Assembly (NCBI RefSeq): GCF_016908465.1
Contig: NZ_JAFBDY010000004.1
Coordinates: 62,001-126,000 of the forward strand
Direction of reading: 5' to 3'
DNA from: Lysinibacillus composti
GTDB lineage: Bacteria; Bacillota; Bacilli; Bacillales_A; Planococcaceae
DNA length: 64,000 nucleotides
Part shown: one piece after another, positions 17,043 through 27,070 of the stretch
How the letters are laid out: each line of letters opens with the position of its first letter
How positions within the stretch are numbered: the stretch's first letter is position 1
Translations under genes and position numbers: made by a program
The notes under the pieces: model-generated
Told to the model about the DNA's origin: nothing
What the model saw: the letters and a program-made list of their open reading frames with translations, nothing else
Databases searched by the model: none

Positions 17043-18980
17043 ATGGAACTGTATATCTACAATTCAAACCGGGAGCTTGCAGGCATTGTTGAATCCTTTG
17101 AGTACTTACGCTGGACGAGACGCTATTCCCAGTGTGGCTCATTTGAGTTAAAGGCGATAGCAACTCCAGAGAATACAGAACTCTTAAAGGAAGGGAATAT
17201 CATCTGGAAAAATGATGATGAGGAAGCCGGGATCATTGAGCATCTGGAACTTTCTCAAACCGAGCATGAAATTATTACTGCAAGTGGTCGTTTTGCAACT
17301 TCCTTCCTCTCCCGCCGCATTGTTTGGCAAACGGAGAAACTGTCTGGTGACATATCTGTCTGTGTGGAGCAGTTGATAAATAATAATCTTATCAATCCTT
17401 CTGATACAGCAAGGAAGATTTCAAACATAACCTTTTCTGCTCCAAACTTAAATGTTCCCATCAGCACACAAATATCGTATAGAAATTTGATGGATGCGGT
17501 GACAGGACTATGTGTTGCTTCAGATATTGGCATTAAGACCGTGTTCTCTCCTGCGACAGGGGGATTTACCATATCGTTGTATAGAGGAAAGGAATCACAA
17601 GCAGTATTTTCTAAGGAATATGAAAATCTTACTGAACAGATTTATACGATAAGTGCAGGAGATTATGCCAACACTGCCCTTGTTGCTGGTGAAGGAGAAG
17701 GCACAGAGCGAACCTTTATTTCGATTACAGGTGGCTCAGGTGAGACAAGACATGAAATTTTTGTGGATGCTAAGGATTTGCGGGCGGAAGACTTTGGTTC
17801 GGATTACATTGATACACTAATCTTTCGAGGTCAAAGTAAGCTTAGTGAGCAGGCCATACGATATTCATTTGATACATCTATCAATCCACACGGCAATTTA
17901 ACATATAAGATAGACTTCGATCTTGGGCAGACCGTCAAAGTTATTTCCAAAGCATGGGGTGTATCCATGACGACACGTATCACCGAAGTCGAGGAAACCT
18001 ATGACGCAGACGGCCAGAGCATCAGTGTAGTGTTTGGAAAAGCGGAGTTAACGATAGCACAAAAAATCCGCTCTGACTTAAGCGAGGTTAAAACAGCGAT
18101 ATTTGCTCCAACGGGCATATCCGAAATTGCACAGGCTATAGGGACCGTGGAGGAAACGTTGGGAATTGTGGAGGAAACCTTAGGTGACTTGACTGAGGTA
18201 GATTCAGAGATTCAAGGAGACAGCGTAGCATCTACTATCAATAATCTGTATGGTAAACTACCAGCACTCGAAATCAATGTGGGCGGAGGTACTATATCCA
18301 TTGGACAATATGCGTTGTACCATATGAACTCTGGGGATGCCTTTTATTTCACCTCATGGAGTGGCAATAAGTTTAGTGACCAGCCAAGTGATGACGGTCA
18401 TGTCTTTTTGGTAAAGCATAACGGGGATAACACGGGGAATGGCTATCAGCGGGCAATGGGTTTCTTTATTTCTCGTAATACCATGACATTTTATGTGATT
18501 TCTGTTTTCGTATTTAACAACCCTTCTGGTCAAGCAAACTGGCTTAATATCAATAACGAACCTGTAACTACTGCAAGGATTGCCAATGGAGCAGTCACTG
18601 GCTTGAAAATTACAGACCGTACAATTACAGCCACTAAACTGGCTTCTTCCTTTAGCGACTACTCAACTACAGAACAAAACACAGGGCGGCTATGGATAGA
18701 TGGCAAGACGATTTATCGTAAAGAGATAAATCTCGGTTCGCTTACGGATACAACACCAAAACATGTACCTCATGGTATAGCAAACCTCAGCACTGTTGTC
18801 AGTTTAACCGGTTTTGTCACGAATGGGAGTGTTTTCTTGCCACTGCCCCTTGCTCGTTACAACAACTTTGCATCTCAAATCGGACTCTTCGTGAATATGA
18901 CCGACATTGTAGTCGAACCAGGCAATGATAGAACTGCATATACAGGCTATGTAGTTATAGAGTACACAAAAACCGTTTAG
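17043..18980 (+). CDS. Tail-associated protein, ReqiPepy6 Gp37-like (Tal)
   Basis: A 645-residue tail tip protein. Residues about 1-350 match the Gp37-like/Tal domain: ELYIYNSNRELAGIVESFEY, RYSQCGSFELKA, AGIIEHLELSQTE, and GQTVKVISKAWGVSMTTRI. The second half carries a short coiled-coil linker (SEIAQAIGTVEETLGIVEET) and a receptor-binding-like beta region with repeats of trimeric fibre type (RIANGAVTGLKITDRTI). ATG 17043 is 6 bases after GGGGGTG; GTG 17037 is an alternative. It overlaps or abuts the Dit stop. Confidence 0.85.
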   Translation: MELYIYNSNRELAGIVESFEYLRWTRRYSQCGSFELKAIATPENTELLKEGNIIWKNDDEEAGIIEHLELSQTEHEIITASGRFATSFLSRRIVWQTEKLSGDISVCVEQLINNNLINPSDTARKISNITFSAPNLNVPISTQISYRNLMDAVTGLCVASDIGIKTVFSPATGGFTISLYRGKESQAVFSKEYENLTEQIYTISAGDYANTALVAGEGEGTERTFISITGGSGETRHEIFVDAKDLRAEDFGSDYIDTLIFRGQSKLSEQAIRYSFDTSINPHGNLTYKIDFDLGQTVKVISKAWGVSMTTRITEVEETYDADGQSISVVFGKAELTIAQKIRSDLSEVKTAIFAPTGISEIAQAIGTVEETLGIVEETLGDLTEVDSEIQGDSVASTINNLYGKLPALEINVGGGTISIGQYALYHMNSGDAFYFTSWSGNKFSDQPSDDGHVFLVKHNGDNTGNGYQRAMGFFISRNTMTFYVISVFVFNNPSGQANWLNINNEPVTTARIANGAVTGLKITDRTITATKLASSFSDYSTTEQNTGRLWIDGKTIYRKEINLGSLTDTTPKHVPHGIANLSTVVSLTGFVTNGSVFLPLPLARYNNFASQIGLFVNMTDIVVEPGNDRTAYTGYVVIEYTKTV

Positions 18981-18997
18981 TAAGGAGGGAATAGTTT

Positions 18998-19501
18998 ATG
19001 GAGAAAAGTGGATTTTTCAACTCATCTGATGGAGATAGAATCTATGACGCGACAGATTTCGCTGCATATTTTGGAAGCCTTGTCTCGAATGGTGTATTTT
19101 ATTCTACACCAACAAACCTTCTGGTGTCTCCAGGGATTGGGTTGGTAGTGAGCATAGCAGCGGGCAGTGCGTGGATTAATGGTTATCGATATGAAAATAC
19201 GGATGTTTTAAACAAACCACTTTCTACAGCAGACGGAAGCAATCCTCGCATAGACCGGGTTGTGGTTCGCTTAAGTCAAATTACGAGGAGCATTCAGCTT
19301 GCCATTGTCACGGGTACTCCCGCAGCAACACCCATAGCTCCAGAGTTGACAAGAACAAGCGATGTCTATGAACTTGGCATCGCTGATGTTTTAGTACCTT
19401 CGGCTGCCACATCGATTTCAGCAAATAACATTATAGATACCCGATTGAATACTAGCCTTTGTGGGCTGGTAAACTCGCTAGTTTCGGCTGTTTATGAATA
19501 G
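18998..19501 (+). CDS. Phage baseplate / tail structural protein
   Basis: A 167-residue protein: EKSGFFNSSDGDRIYDATDF, AAYFGSLVSNGVFYSTPTNL, VSIAAGSAWINGYRYENTD, and INRVVVRLS-like PRIDRVVVRLSQITR. This signature is common in small structural proteins encoded between Tal and the fibre in Firmicutes siphoviruses, thought to form part of the baseplate. Function is inferred from place and pattern. TAAGGAGGG supplies the SD. Confidence 0.75.
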   Translation: MEKSGFFNSSDGDRIYDATDFAAYFGSLVSNGVFYSTPTNLLVSPGIGLVVSIAAGSAWINGYRYENTDVLNKPLSTADGSNPRIDRVVVRLSQITRSIQLAIVTGTPAATPIAPELTRTSDVYELGIADVLVPSAATSISANNIIDTRLNTSLCGLVNSLVSAVYE

Positions 19502-19517
19502 GAGGAGGTGAATGTAA

Positions 19518-21872
19518 GTGGCGGATATTAATGGCATCACTCTGCAGGCGGGTTCTAGCCCGACCGTCCATTACACAATTACTTATACCAAAAGCCGTCT
19601 AAATAATAGTCAGATGAGATACAATTTCACCATATCCGCTGCGTTGGGTTCATCAGGTTCCTTTATCCGTAGTGGTTATGCATTGCTTTGCACTATGACT
19701 GTAAATGGATCTTCTTCACAGGTACGTATTAAAGCGGCGGATGGAGATAACTGGGAAGGGACCACACCAAGGCTCAGATATGTTTCGGTAACCTGCGCTT
19801 CTACTACAGGTAATGCAACCCAGCCAGTCACATTCAAAGTGGTATCTGATGGACGATTGCCATTATCCTCTGGTGTAATTACCAATTCAAGCTATACGGT
19901 ACTAAGTGCTCCATTGCTTACTACAGCTTGTGGAGCCCCAACATCTTGTACTGTTTCTCCAACACTTGCGGAAGGGAATGTGACTCTTTCTTGGAGCGGT
20001 GCTTCTGGAGGCATCAATAATACGATTTCCAGTTATGAGATTCAATATAGTGATTCCGCCGATAATGTCACATGGGGAGCATGGACTGCTCTGACAACGG
20101 TGACCACCACAGCGACAAGTGGTAGTGTATCCGTTGCACCGCCTCCTACCCGAGGTAATTATCGTAGATTTCAGGTACGAACCCGTGGTACAGCAGGTGC
20201 TAGTTATTACTCTAGCTGGAAAGTATCCACAAACAGCATCCGCAGAAATACGGTGCCAAAGCCAGCGACGACTGCTGTTGCCTCCCCGGCAGCATATAGC
20301 GATGAGACTATCACGCTTAATTGGAGCGGAGCATCTAACGGTACCAGTCCAATTAAGGGATATCAAATTGCCAGTCGCACATCTACGGATAATAGTACTT
20401 GGAGTGCGTGGAATGTGTTGACCACGTTGACACTGGCGGCAAGCGGAGGGAGCTATAACCCAATAGTTTCAAGGACTCCAGGAACATATACTCAATTTGG
20501 TATTTGGACAATTGATACATTGGATGTTTATTCAATAGAAAAAGTCAGCAATAGTATCTATTGTAATGTCACAGCTTGTGCAGCACCGACCCTTTGCACG
20601 GTAAGTGCAACATTATCTGAAGGAAATGTCACTCTTTCTTGGAGCGGAGCATCTGGCGGTGCAGGTAACCCTATCACTTCCTATGAAATACAGTACAGTG
20701 ATTCACATGATAACATCAATTGGGGTGCCTGGCTGGCATTGGCTATAGTCAATACTTCTGCAACAAGCAGTATTTTAAATGTCAGTCCACCTGCTACACG
20801 TGGCCATTATCGTCGGTTTCGAATAAGAACTCGTGGTACGGCTGGTGAGGATTATTACTCAGACTGGACTATTTCCAGCAATACTGTTCGTAAAAACATA
20901 CTGCCCATACCACCGACTATTTTTGCCGCAAACCCTCCTATATATGAAGCTAATACAATAAATCTTTCATGGAGTGGGACGGTACCTGGAACCAGTGCGA
21001 TTAAGCAGTATGTCATACAACAGTCTACATCGACAGATGGTGTGAATTGGTCGGCATACGTAGCACTGACGACTATTATTTCAAGCAATACCTCAGGTAG
21101 CCTTCAGGTAAATGCTTCACAAATAGCTGGTCGGTATACCCGTTATCGAATCAGTGTTACAGATGCACTTGATGCAGTTTCTGCCTTTGTAGTTAGCAAC
21201 ATGGTAAAGAAAAACAGCCCACCTGCATCACCAGTAGTGGACTGTCCAATGTCTGGCAATTTTACTTATAACTCTACACCACGTTTTATGATTACAACAG
21301 GGATTGAACCAGATGGACAAACACAAATAGTGGAGGTAAGGATTGACTCTGGTCCATGGCAAAATAGCGTGGACAATCCTGAGCGGTTTTCTGTAAGCGG
21401 CTATCTTGGTAATGGTGTCAAGACGATTTACCAAGCAGAACCTCTTTCTGTAGGAAATCATACCGTTACTTTTCGTTGCCTTGACAGTGATATCGAGTCA
21501 GCAAGCACAGAAGTTGTTCGTACCTTCACGATTTTAGCATTACCTTTTGAAATCATCACCGCTAATGTGACACATGTAAAGGCAGCGCATATTAAGACGT
21601 TTCGAACTGCTATAAACAGGGTACGTAGCTATTACAATATGTCCCCTGCAACTTGGAAAGAGGAGATCATCGCAAGAAAGACCACTGTTAAGAATTGGCC
21701 ATTCCATATCGTTGAAATGCGTAAAGCTATTGATGCGATTATTATGATGATTAATAGTTTCGATTCTTCCCATGCATTCGATACACCATCTGTCACATGG
21801 CTACCTATTGGTACAGGAAGACCTAGGGCAGATGTGATGCAACAAATTCATGACCTAATAAAAATAATGTAA
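19518..21872 (+). CDS. Large tail fibre protein with four FN3-like domains
   Basis: A 784-residue fibre protein, GTG start with GGAGGAGGTG 7 bases upstream. Residues about 1-130 form a beta-rich attachment domain. Residues about 137-565 are four fibronectin type III-like modules arranged A-B-A'-B', with LSWSGASGG and YEIQYSDS in both A modules, 216 residues apart. A further Ig-like piece (YNSTPRFMITTGIEPDG) and a helical C-terminus (WPFHIVEMRKAIDAIIMMIN) follow. It probably contacts the cell surface. A terminator follows directly. Confidence 0.85.
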   Translation: MADINGITLQAGSSPTVHYTITYTKSRLNNSQMRYNFTISAALGSSGSFIRSGYALLCTMTVNGSSSQVRIKAADGDNWEGTTPRLRYVSVTCASTTGNATQPVTFKVVSDGRLPLSSGVITNSSYTVLSAPLLTTACGAPTSCTVSPTLAEGNVTLSWSGASGGINNTISSYEIQYSDSADNVTWGAWTALTTVTTTATSGSVSVAPPPTRGNYRRFQVRTRGTAGASYYSSWKVSTNSIRRNTVPKPATTAVASPAAYSDETITLNWSGASNGTSPIKGYQIASRTSTDNSTWSAWNVLTTLTLAASGGSYNPIVSRTPGTYTQFGIWTIDTLDVYSIEKVSNSIYCNVTACAAPTLCTVSATLSEGNVTLSWSGASGGAGNPITSYEIQYSDSHDNINWGAWLALAIVNTSATSSILNVSPPATRGHYRRFRIRTRGTAGEDYYSDWTISSNTVRKNILPIPPTIFAANPPIYEANTINLSWSGTVPGTSAIKQYVIQQSTSTDGVNWSAYVALTTIISSNTSGSLQVNASQIAGRYTRYRISVTDALDAVSAFVVSNMVKKNSPPASPVVDCPMSGNFTYNSTPRFMITTGIEPDGQTQIVEVRIDSGPWQNSVDNPERFSVSGYLGNGVKTIYQAEPLSVGNHTVTFRCLDSDIESASTEVVRTFTILALPFEIITANVTHVKAAHIKTFRTAINRVRSYYNMSPATWKEEIIARKTTVKNWPFHIVEMRKAIDAIIMMINSFDSSHAFDTPSVTWLPIGTGRPRADVMQQIHDLIKIM

Positions 21873-21883
21873 AAATAAAATTC

Positions 21884-21915
21884 AGCGCTCTTGTCATTTG
21901 CAGGGGCGCTTTTCT
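21884..21915 (+). terminator. Intrinsic terminator after tail fibre
   Basis: AGCGCTCTTG (21884-21893) pairs with CAGGGGCGCT (21901-21910), ten pairs including G-U, followed by TTTCT. It separates the tail genes from the lysis pair, which may therefore have separate or read-through expression. Confidence 0.65.
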
Positions 21916-21947
21916 ATATGGAAATACACGAAACGGAGGTGTCTTTA

Positions 21948-22388
21948 ATGAAAGAAATTTGGAATTGGATACAGCTGGCTATTGCCGCAGTCGGTGGATT
22001 TCTTGGGTGGTTTCTCGGCGGTTATGACGGATTTCTCTATGCACTGGTAGCTTTTGTGATCATTGACTACCTGACAGGTGTCTTTTGTGCAATTGCAAAC
22101 AAAAAACTGTGTAGCGAAATCGGTGCTAAGGGGATTTTCAAAAAGGTACTCATCTTTATAATGGTAGGCATCGCTCATATTATCGATACACAAATTTTGG
22201 TTAGTATTGGAGAAAATAGTGGCATTTTACGAACAGCAGTAATCTTTTTCTACCTAAGTAATGAAGGAGTATCCATTTTAGAGAACGCTGGACATATTGG
22301 ACTGCCTATTCCAGAAAACCTAAAATCGGTTTTACAGCAACTACATGGACGTGATGGGGAACCGTCTAAGCCTGGTGGTGGAAGATGA
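21948..22388 (+). CDS. Phage holin, toxin secretion/lysis holin family
   Basis: A 146-residue membrane protein of the Holin_4 (Cph1/TcdE-like) family. Hydrophobic segments are visible at LAIAAVGGFLGWFLGG, FLYALVAFVIIDYLTGVF (with the conserved DYLTG), VLIFIMVGIAHIID and TAVIFFYLSNEG, ending in the typical NAGHIGLPIPENLKSVL. It makes lesions in the membrane so the amidase reaches the wall. ATG 21948 follows CGGAGGTG at 7 bases. It pairs with the downstream endolysin. Confidence 0.92.
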   Translation: MKEIWNWIQLAIAAVGGFLGWFLGGYDGFLYALVAFVIIDYLTGVFCAIANKKLCSEIGAKGIFKKVLIFIMVGIAHIIDTQILVSIGENSGILRTAVIFFYLSNEGVSILENAGHIGLPIPENLKSVLQQLHGRDGEPSKPGGGR

Positions 22389-22419
22389 TTGACTTAATAT
22401 TTGATTAGAGGTGATTTTA

Positions 22420-23121
22420 ATGAAGTTACGCAAACTATTACTTACGAACAATGCCTGCTATAAAGCGGGTAAAACCATAACGCCAAAAGGTATTATGGTT
22501 CACTCGACTGGTGCAAACAACCCATGGTTGAAGCGCTACGTTGGCCCAGACGATGGCTTGCTAGGAAAGAACCAGTATAACAACCATTGGAATCAAAACA
22601 AACCTGGAGGGCGTCAAGTTTGTGTCCATGCCTTCATTGGTAAATTAGCAGATGGTTCCATTGCTACCTATCAAACCTTGCCTTGGAATCACCGGGGTTG
22701 GCATGCTGGAGGAGATGCGAATAACACGCATATAGGATTTGAGATTTGCGAGGACGGTCTAACCGATACCTCGTATTTTTCTGCTGTTTATAAGGAAGCA
22801 GTGGAGCTTTGTGTACATCTTTGCAAACTCTATGGACTTAGTGAGAAGGATATCATCTGTCATAGTGAAGGCTATAAGCAAGGTATAGCCAGTAACCATG
22901 CGGATGTGATGCACTGGTTTCCTAAGCATGGCAAGACCATGGATACCTTTAGAGCGGATGTTAAGAAACTTCTAAGCGAAGAAGAAAAATCAGCAGAACC
23001 AGTGAAAAAGAAATATTACCGTGTACAAATAGGTGCATACACTGTCAAAGCAAATGCTGAGGCAGAGCTTGCCAAAGCTAAAAAGGCAGGCTTTACGGAT
23101 GCATTTATTAAGTATGATTAA
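22420..23121 (+). CDS. N-acetylmuramoyl-L-alanine amidase (endolysin) with C-terminal SPOR-like piece
   Basis: A 233-residue endolysin. Residues about 15-165 are an Amidase_2 zinc enzyme: KGIMVHSTGANNPW supplies the first His, AGGDANNTHIGFEICEDG the central strand and Glu, and HADVMHWFPKHGK the C-terminal zinc ligands. The last 38 residues (YYRVQIGAYTVKANAEAELA) resemble the first half of a SPOR peptidoglycan-binding domain and stop early. It cleaves the amide link between glycan and stem peptide. ATG 22420 follows TAGAGGTGA. It is the final gene of the lysis module. Confidence 0.92.
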   Translation: MKLRKLLLTNNACYKAGKTITPKGIMVHSTGANNPWLKRYVGPDDGLLGKNQYNNHWNQNKPGGRQVCVHAFIGKLADGSIATYQTLPWNHRGWHAGGDANNTHIGFEICEDGLTDTSYFSAVYKEAVELCVHLCKLYGLSEKDIICHSEGYKQGIASNHADVMHWFPKHGKTMDTFRADVKKLLSEEEKSAEPVKKKYYRVQIGAYTVKANAEAELAKAKKAGFTDAFIKYD

Positions 23122-23200
23122 TCAAAAGGGCGAGTTTAAAACGGTGTTTCTTGATTTTCACAAAGTCTCTCAAATAAATTATTAAACAATTAATTTATCT

Positions 23201-23237
23201 AGCCTGTGGGGGTTCTTCCCTTGCAGGCTCTTTTTTT
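23201..23237 (+). terminator. Intrinsic terminator after lysis module
   Basis: AGCCTG (23201-23206) and CAGGCT (23224-23229) form the base, with GGGGG/CCC inside, followed by seven T. It closes the phage late transcript before the recombination genes. Confidence 0.85.
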
Positions 23238-23316
23238 ATGCTCTGATTCAAATTAATTCTTACAAATCCTCAACTTCGACCTGTTCCCACGGCTATTAGG
23301 TAGGAGGTGATTCCTA

Positions 23317-23553
23317 GTGAATCAGCACGAGGATAAAAAAATTACAAAGATTTCAGATGAGATTATAGACAAAAGCGTTGAATTAAAGAAAGTATCACAG
23401 GAACAGCTACAGCGTGAGTTTGATTATATCCAGGCAGAAAAGATGCTGAGAAAGATGCTCGGAAAAGGCTTAATAACTGAAATAGAATTCCACAAGATAG
23501 ACGCACTAAATCGCCAAACTTTCTCCCCTTTTTTAGCAGAGATAATGCCCTGA
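23317..23553 (+). CDS. SHOCT-domain small protein
   Basis: A 78-residue protein with GTG start and TAGGAGGTGA SD. A charged helical N-terminal half leads to AEKMLRKMLGKGLITEIEFHKID, the short C-terminal (SHOCT) domain pattern of an amphipathic helix, Gly-Leu-Ile-T/S and E-F/Y. Such proteins often precede serine recombinase genes in Firmicutes elements. Role not established; a regulatory or accessory role in recombination is inferred from position. Confidence 0.75.
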   Translation: MNQHEDKKITKISDEIIDKSVELKKVSQEQLQREFDYIQAEKMLRKMLGKGLITEIEFHKIDALNRQTFSPFLAEIMP

Positions 23554-23614
23554 AATCGTTGATATATAAGGGTTTCAGAGGTAATATGAGACCTACCAAG
23601 AAGGAGGTGAGAGG

Positions 23615-25177
23615 ATGAAAAAGATAACGAAAATAGAAGGAAATCTAGCCAACTCTTTTATTAAGCCAAAAACACGAGTAGTTGCCTACTGCCGAGTTTC
23701 AACAGATAGTAATGAACAGCTAGTCAGCTTGCAAGCACAAAAGGCCCATTATGAGACCTACATAAAGGCGAATCCAGAATGGGTATATGCAGGCCTATAT
23801 TATGATGAGGGAATCAGCGGTACGAAAAAGGAAAACCGCTCTGACCTGCTTAGGATGTTATCAGACTGTGAAACTGGGAGAATTGACTTAATCATTACAA
23901 AGTCCATCAGCCGATTTGCGAGAAATACTACAGACTGCTTGGAGATGGTTCGAAAACTGATCGACCTTGGGGTTCATATCTATTTTGAGAAGGAAAACAT
24001 CAATACAGGTTCAATGGAAAGTGAATTGATGCTCTCCATTTTAAGTGGGCTTGCAGAAAGTGAGTCAATTTCCATTTCTGAAAATACTAAATGGGCAATT
24101 CAAAGACGATTTCAAAACGGGACCTTTAAAATTTCCTACCCACCATATGGGTATCAAAACATTGACGGTCAGATGATAGTAAACCTCAAGCAGGCTGAAG
24201 TTGTGAAGTATATTTTTGCAGAGGTATTATTGGGCAAAGGCACACAGAAAGTTGCAAATGATCTTAATCAAAAGGGTATCCCTTCAAAAAGAGGTGGTCG
24301 TTGGACAGCTACTACAATTCGAGGAATTCTGACCAATGAAAAATATACTGGCGATGTTATTTTGCAAAAGACTTATACTGACAGCCATTTTAACAGGCAC
24401 ACCAATTACGGTGAGAAAAATATGTACCTAGTAGAAAACCATCATGAGGCAATTATCAGCCATGAAGATTTTGAAGCTGTGGATGCCGTTCTCAATCAAA
24501 GAGCAAAGGAAAAAGGCATCGAAAAGCGCAACTGCAAATATCTAAACCGATATGCTTTCTCTAGCAAAATTATCTGCTCGGAATGTGGCAGTACCTTTAA
24601 AAGACGGATTCATTCATCTGGAAGAAAATACATCGCTTGGTGCTGTAGTAAGCATATAAGCAATATAACGGAATGTTCTATGCAGTTCATTCGAGATGAA
24701 GATATAAAGACTGCATTTGTCACGATGATGAATAAGCTCATTTTCGGTCAGAAATTCATATTAAGACCACTTTTGAATGGGTTACGTAACCAGAACAATG
24801 TAGCAAGTTTTCGCAGAATTGAAGAGTTGGAAACTAAGATTGAAAACAACATGGAGCAGAGTCAGATGCTGACGGGTTTAATGGCCAAAGGGTATCTGGA
24901 ACCTGCTTTATTTAATAAAGAAAAGAATTCACTGGAAGCAGAAAGAGAAAATCTTCTTGCTGAAAAAGAGCAACTTACTTATTCCGTCAACGGCAATTTT
25001 GCAAAAGTTGAAGAAGTTGAGTGTTTGCTTAAGTTTGCCACTAAGTCCAAAATGCTCACAGCCTATGAGGATGAGTTGTTTGAAAGTTATGTAGAGAAGA
25101 TTATTGTTTTTTCACGAGAGGAAGTTGGATTTGAATTAAAATGTGGCATCACATTGAAGGAAAGGTTGGTGAATTAG
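23615..25177 (+). CDS. Large serine recombinase 1
   Basis: A 520-residue site-specific recombinase. The N-terminal resolvase catalytic domain has the nucleophile in [13 protein letters not shown], plus [22 protein letters not shown] recombinase DNA-binding domain follows (YPPYGYQNIDGQM; KGIPSKRGGRWTATTI), then a zinc ribbon (CSECGSTFKRRIHSSGRK with later CC and C) and a coiled coil. The C-terminus FESYVEKIIVFSREEVGFEL is intact. It should integrate or excise the element between attP and attB. AAGGAGGTGA gives the start. It lies head to tail with two more recombinase genes. Confidence 0.93.
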   Translation: MKKITKIEGNLANSFIKPKTRVVAYCRVSTDSNEQLVSLQAQKAHYETYIKANPEWVYAGLYYDEGISGTKKENRSDLLRMLSDCETGRIDLIITKSISRFARNTTDCLEMVRKLIDLGVHIYFEKENINTGSMESELMLSILSGLAESESISISENTKWAIQRRFQNGTFKISYPPYGYQNIDGQMIVNLKQAEVVKYIFAEVLLGKGTQKVANDLNQKGIPSKRGGRWTATTIRGILTNEKYTGDVILQKTYTDSHFNRHTNYGEKNMYLVENHHEAIISHEDFEAVDAVLNQRAKEKGIEKRNCKYLNRYAFSSKIICSECGSTFKRRIHSSGRKYIAWCCSKHISNITECSMQFIRDEDIKTAFVTMMNKLIFGQKFILRPLLNGLRNQNNVASFRRIEELETKIENNMEQSQMLTGLMAKGYLEPALFNKEKNSLEAERENLLAEKEQLTYSVNGNFAKVEEVECLLKFATKSKMLTAYEDELFESYVEKIIVFSREEVGFELKCGITLKERLVN

Positions 25178-25591
25178 ATGGGTCACACACCCTATGGATA
25201 TAGAATTGAAGATGGAAAGGCTGTTGTAGATGATATAGCAGCGGAAAAAGTAAGGGAATTATTTTCAGGGTACTTGGCAGGACTTTCTTTGAAGGATGTT
25301 GCTAAAAAAGCTGGGATAGACTGCTACCACGCCACAGCAAGTAAGATGTTGCAAAACAAGCACTACCTTGGCGATGAATTCTACCCTCCAATTATTGATG
25401 AGGAGACATTTGAAAAAGCAAGAGTAGAAAAACGAAAACGAGCAGAAAAGCTAGGAAGGATATGGGAACCTAAAGATGAACCGGAAACGGATTATCCTAT
25501 AAAGTTCAAAGCAAAACCTCTAGTGCAAAAATATGACGACCCATACAAGCAGGCGGAATATGCCTACAGTTTGATAGAAAGCGAGGTGTAA
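25178..25591 (+). CDS. Recombinase-domain protein without catalytic domain
   Basis: A 137-residue protein that begins directly in the recombinase DNA-binding domain: MGHTPYGYRIEDGKAVV, IAAEKVRELFSGYLAGLSL and ASKMLQNKHYLGDEFYPPII. The resolvase domain and its active-site serine are absent. Its ATG touches the preceding TAG, so the two are co-translated. Similar short middle proteins occur in three-gene recombinase clusters of Firmicutes elements, so it is probably a real accessory DNA-binding factor and not a fragment, though this is inference. Confidence 0.8.
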   Translation: MGHTPYGYRIEDGKAVVDDIAAEKVRELFSGYLAGLSLKDVAKKAGIDCYHATASKMLQNKHYLGDEFYPPIIDEETFEKARVEKRKRAEKLGRIWEPKDEPETDYPIKFKAKPLVQKYDDPYKQAEYAYSLIESEV

Positions 25592-25594
25592 AAA

Positions 25595-27070
25595 GTGGCA
25601 GTGAGTAGGAATGTAACAGTCATTCCGGCAATTCAACGAATCGGAAATAATAAAAATGGTGAAAGCAAACCCAAAATACGAGTGGCTGCTTACTGCCGTG
25701 TTTCAACGGATAGTGAGGAGCAAGCTTCAAGTTATGACATTCAGATTGAACATTATACAAATTATATTAAGAAAAACAAGAAATGGGAATTGGCAGGGAT
25801 TTTTGCGGATGATGGCATCACAGGTACAAATACCAAAAAGCGAGATGAATTCAACCGCATGATTGAAGAGTGTATGGCAGGCAATATCGATATGATCATC
25901 ACAAAATCTATCAGCCGATTTGCCAGAAATACGTTAGACTGCCTTAAATACATCCGTCAGTTAAAGGATAAAAACATTGCTGTGTTCTTCGAGAAAGAGA
26001 ATATCAACACCATGGATTCCAAGGGTGAAGTCTTGTTGACCATTATGGCATCCCTTGCCCAACAGGAAAGCCAATCCTTAAGCCAAAACGTAAAGCTAGG
26101 TATTCAGTATCGATATCAACAAGGTGAAGTTCAGGTCAACCACAAGCGTTTCCTTGGATACACCAAGGATGAAAACAAGCAGCTAGTGATTGATCCAGAG
26201 GGAGCTGAGGTGGTTAAACGGATTTATAGGGAGTACCTTGAGGGGGCGAGCCTTTTACAGATAGCAAGAGGACTAGAAGCAGACGATATTCTAACAGCGG
26301 CAGGTAAATCAAAATGGAGGCCAGAAACGCTGAAAAAAATACTACAAAATGAAAAGTACATCGGTGATGCCCTTCTACAAAAAACATATACGGTTGATTT
26401 CCTTTCTAAAAAGCGAGTCAAGAATAACGGCATCGTTCCCCAGTATTATGTAGAAAACAGCCATGAGCCTATCATTCCACGCGACCTTTTTATGCAGGTT
26501 CAAGAAGAGATGGTTCGAAGAGCAAATCTTCGGGGCGGCAAAGGCGGTAAAAAGAGAGTCTATAGCAGCAAGTATGCTTTATCGAGTATTGTTTACTGCG
26601 GTCATTGCGGCGATATTTACCGACGAGTACACTGGAATAACCGAGGTTACAAGTCTATTGTTTGGAGATGCGTCAGCCGTTTGGAGGAAAAAGGGTCTGA
26701 ATGTACGGCCTCTACCATAAACGAGGAAATATTACAGACAGCAGTGGTCAAGGCTATTAACGAACTTTTGGCTAACAAAGAACCCTTCCTCTCAACGTTA
26801 CAGAAAAATATAGCCACCGTACTTAATGAAGAAAATGATAATGCCACCGTTGATATTGATGGCAAATTGGAAGAATTGCAACAACAGCTTCTAATCCAAG
26901 CAAAGTCCAAGAATGACTATGAAGATGTGGCTGATGAAATTTATCGGCTTCGTGAATTGAAGCAAAATGCACTAGTTGAAAATGCAGAGCGAGAAGGAAA
27001 AAGGCAACGAATCGCTGAAATGACTGATTTCTTGAATGAACAATCCTGTGAGTTGGAGGAATATGATTAA
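25595..27070 (+). CDS. Large serine recombinase 2, C-terminus cut by in-frame stop
   Basis: A 491-residue serine recombinase, GTG start with GCGAGGTG SD. Catalytic domain: [20 protein letters not shown] and [20 protein letters not shown]. The DNA-binding domain follows from about residue 190, then a zinc ribbon ([19 protein letters not shown] with a later WRC) and a coiled coil. The TAA at 27068-27070 sits inside what looks like the normal tail. The same frame continues for 31 codons to TAG at 27164-27166 with RRLIEKVTIYEDKLTVEFKS, which parallels the intact tail of recombinase 1. A GAA to TAA change would explain it. The protein may still fold but lacks its last beta segment. Confidence 0.9.
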   Translation: MAVSRNVTVIPAIQRIGNNKNGESKPKIRVAAYCRVSTDSEEQASSYDIQIEHYTNYIKKNKKWELAGIFADDGITGTNTKKRDEFNRMIEECMAGNIDMIITKSISRFARNTLDCLKYIRQLKDKNIAVFFEKENINTMDSKGEVLLTIMASLAQQESQSLSQNVKLGIQYRYQQGEVQVNHKRFLGYTKDENKQLVIDPEGAEVVKRIYREYLEGASLLQIARGLEADDILTAAGKSKWRPETLKKILQNEKYIGDALLQKTYTVDFLSKKRVKNNGIVPQYYVENSHEPIIPRDLFMQVQEEMVRRANLRGGKGGKKRVYSSKYALSSIVYCGHCGDIYRRVHWNNRGYKSIVWRCVSRLEEKGSECTASTINEEILQTAVVKAINELLANKEPFLSTLQKNIATVLNEENDNATVDIDGKLEELQQQLLIQAKSKNDYEDVADEIYRLRELKQNALVENAEREGKRQRIAEMTDFLNEQSCELEEYD

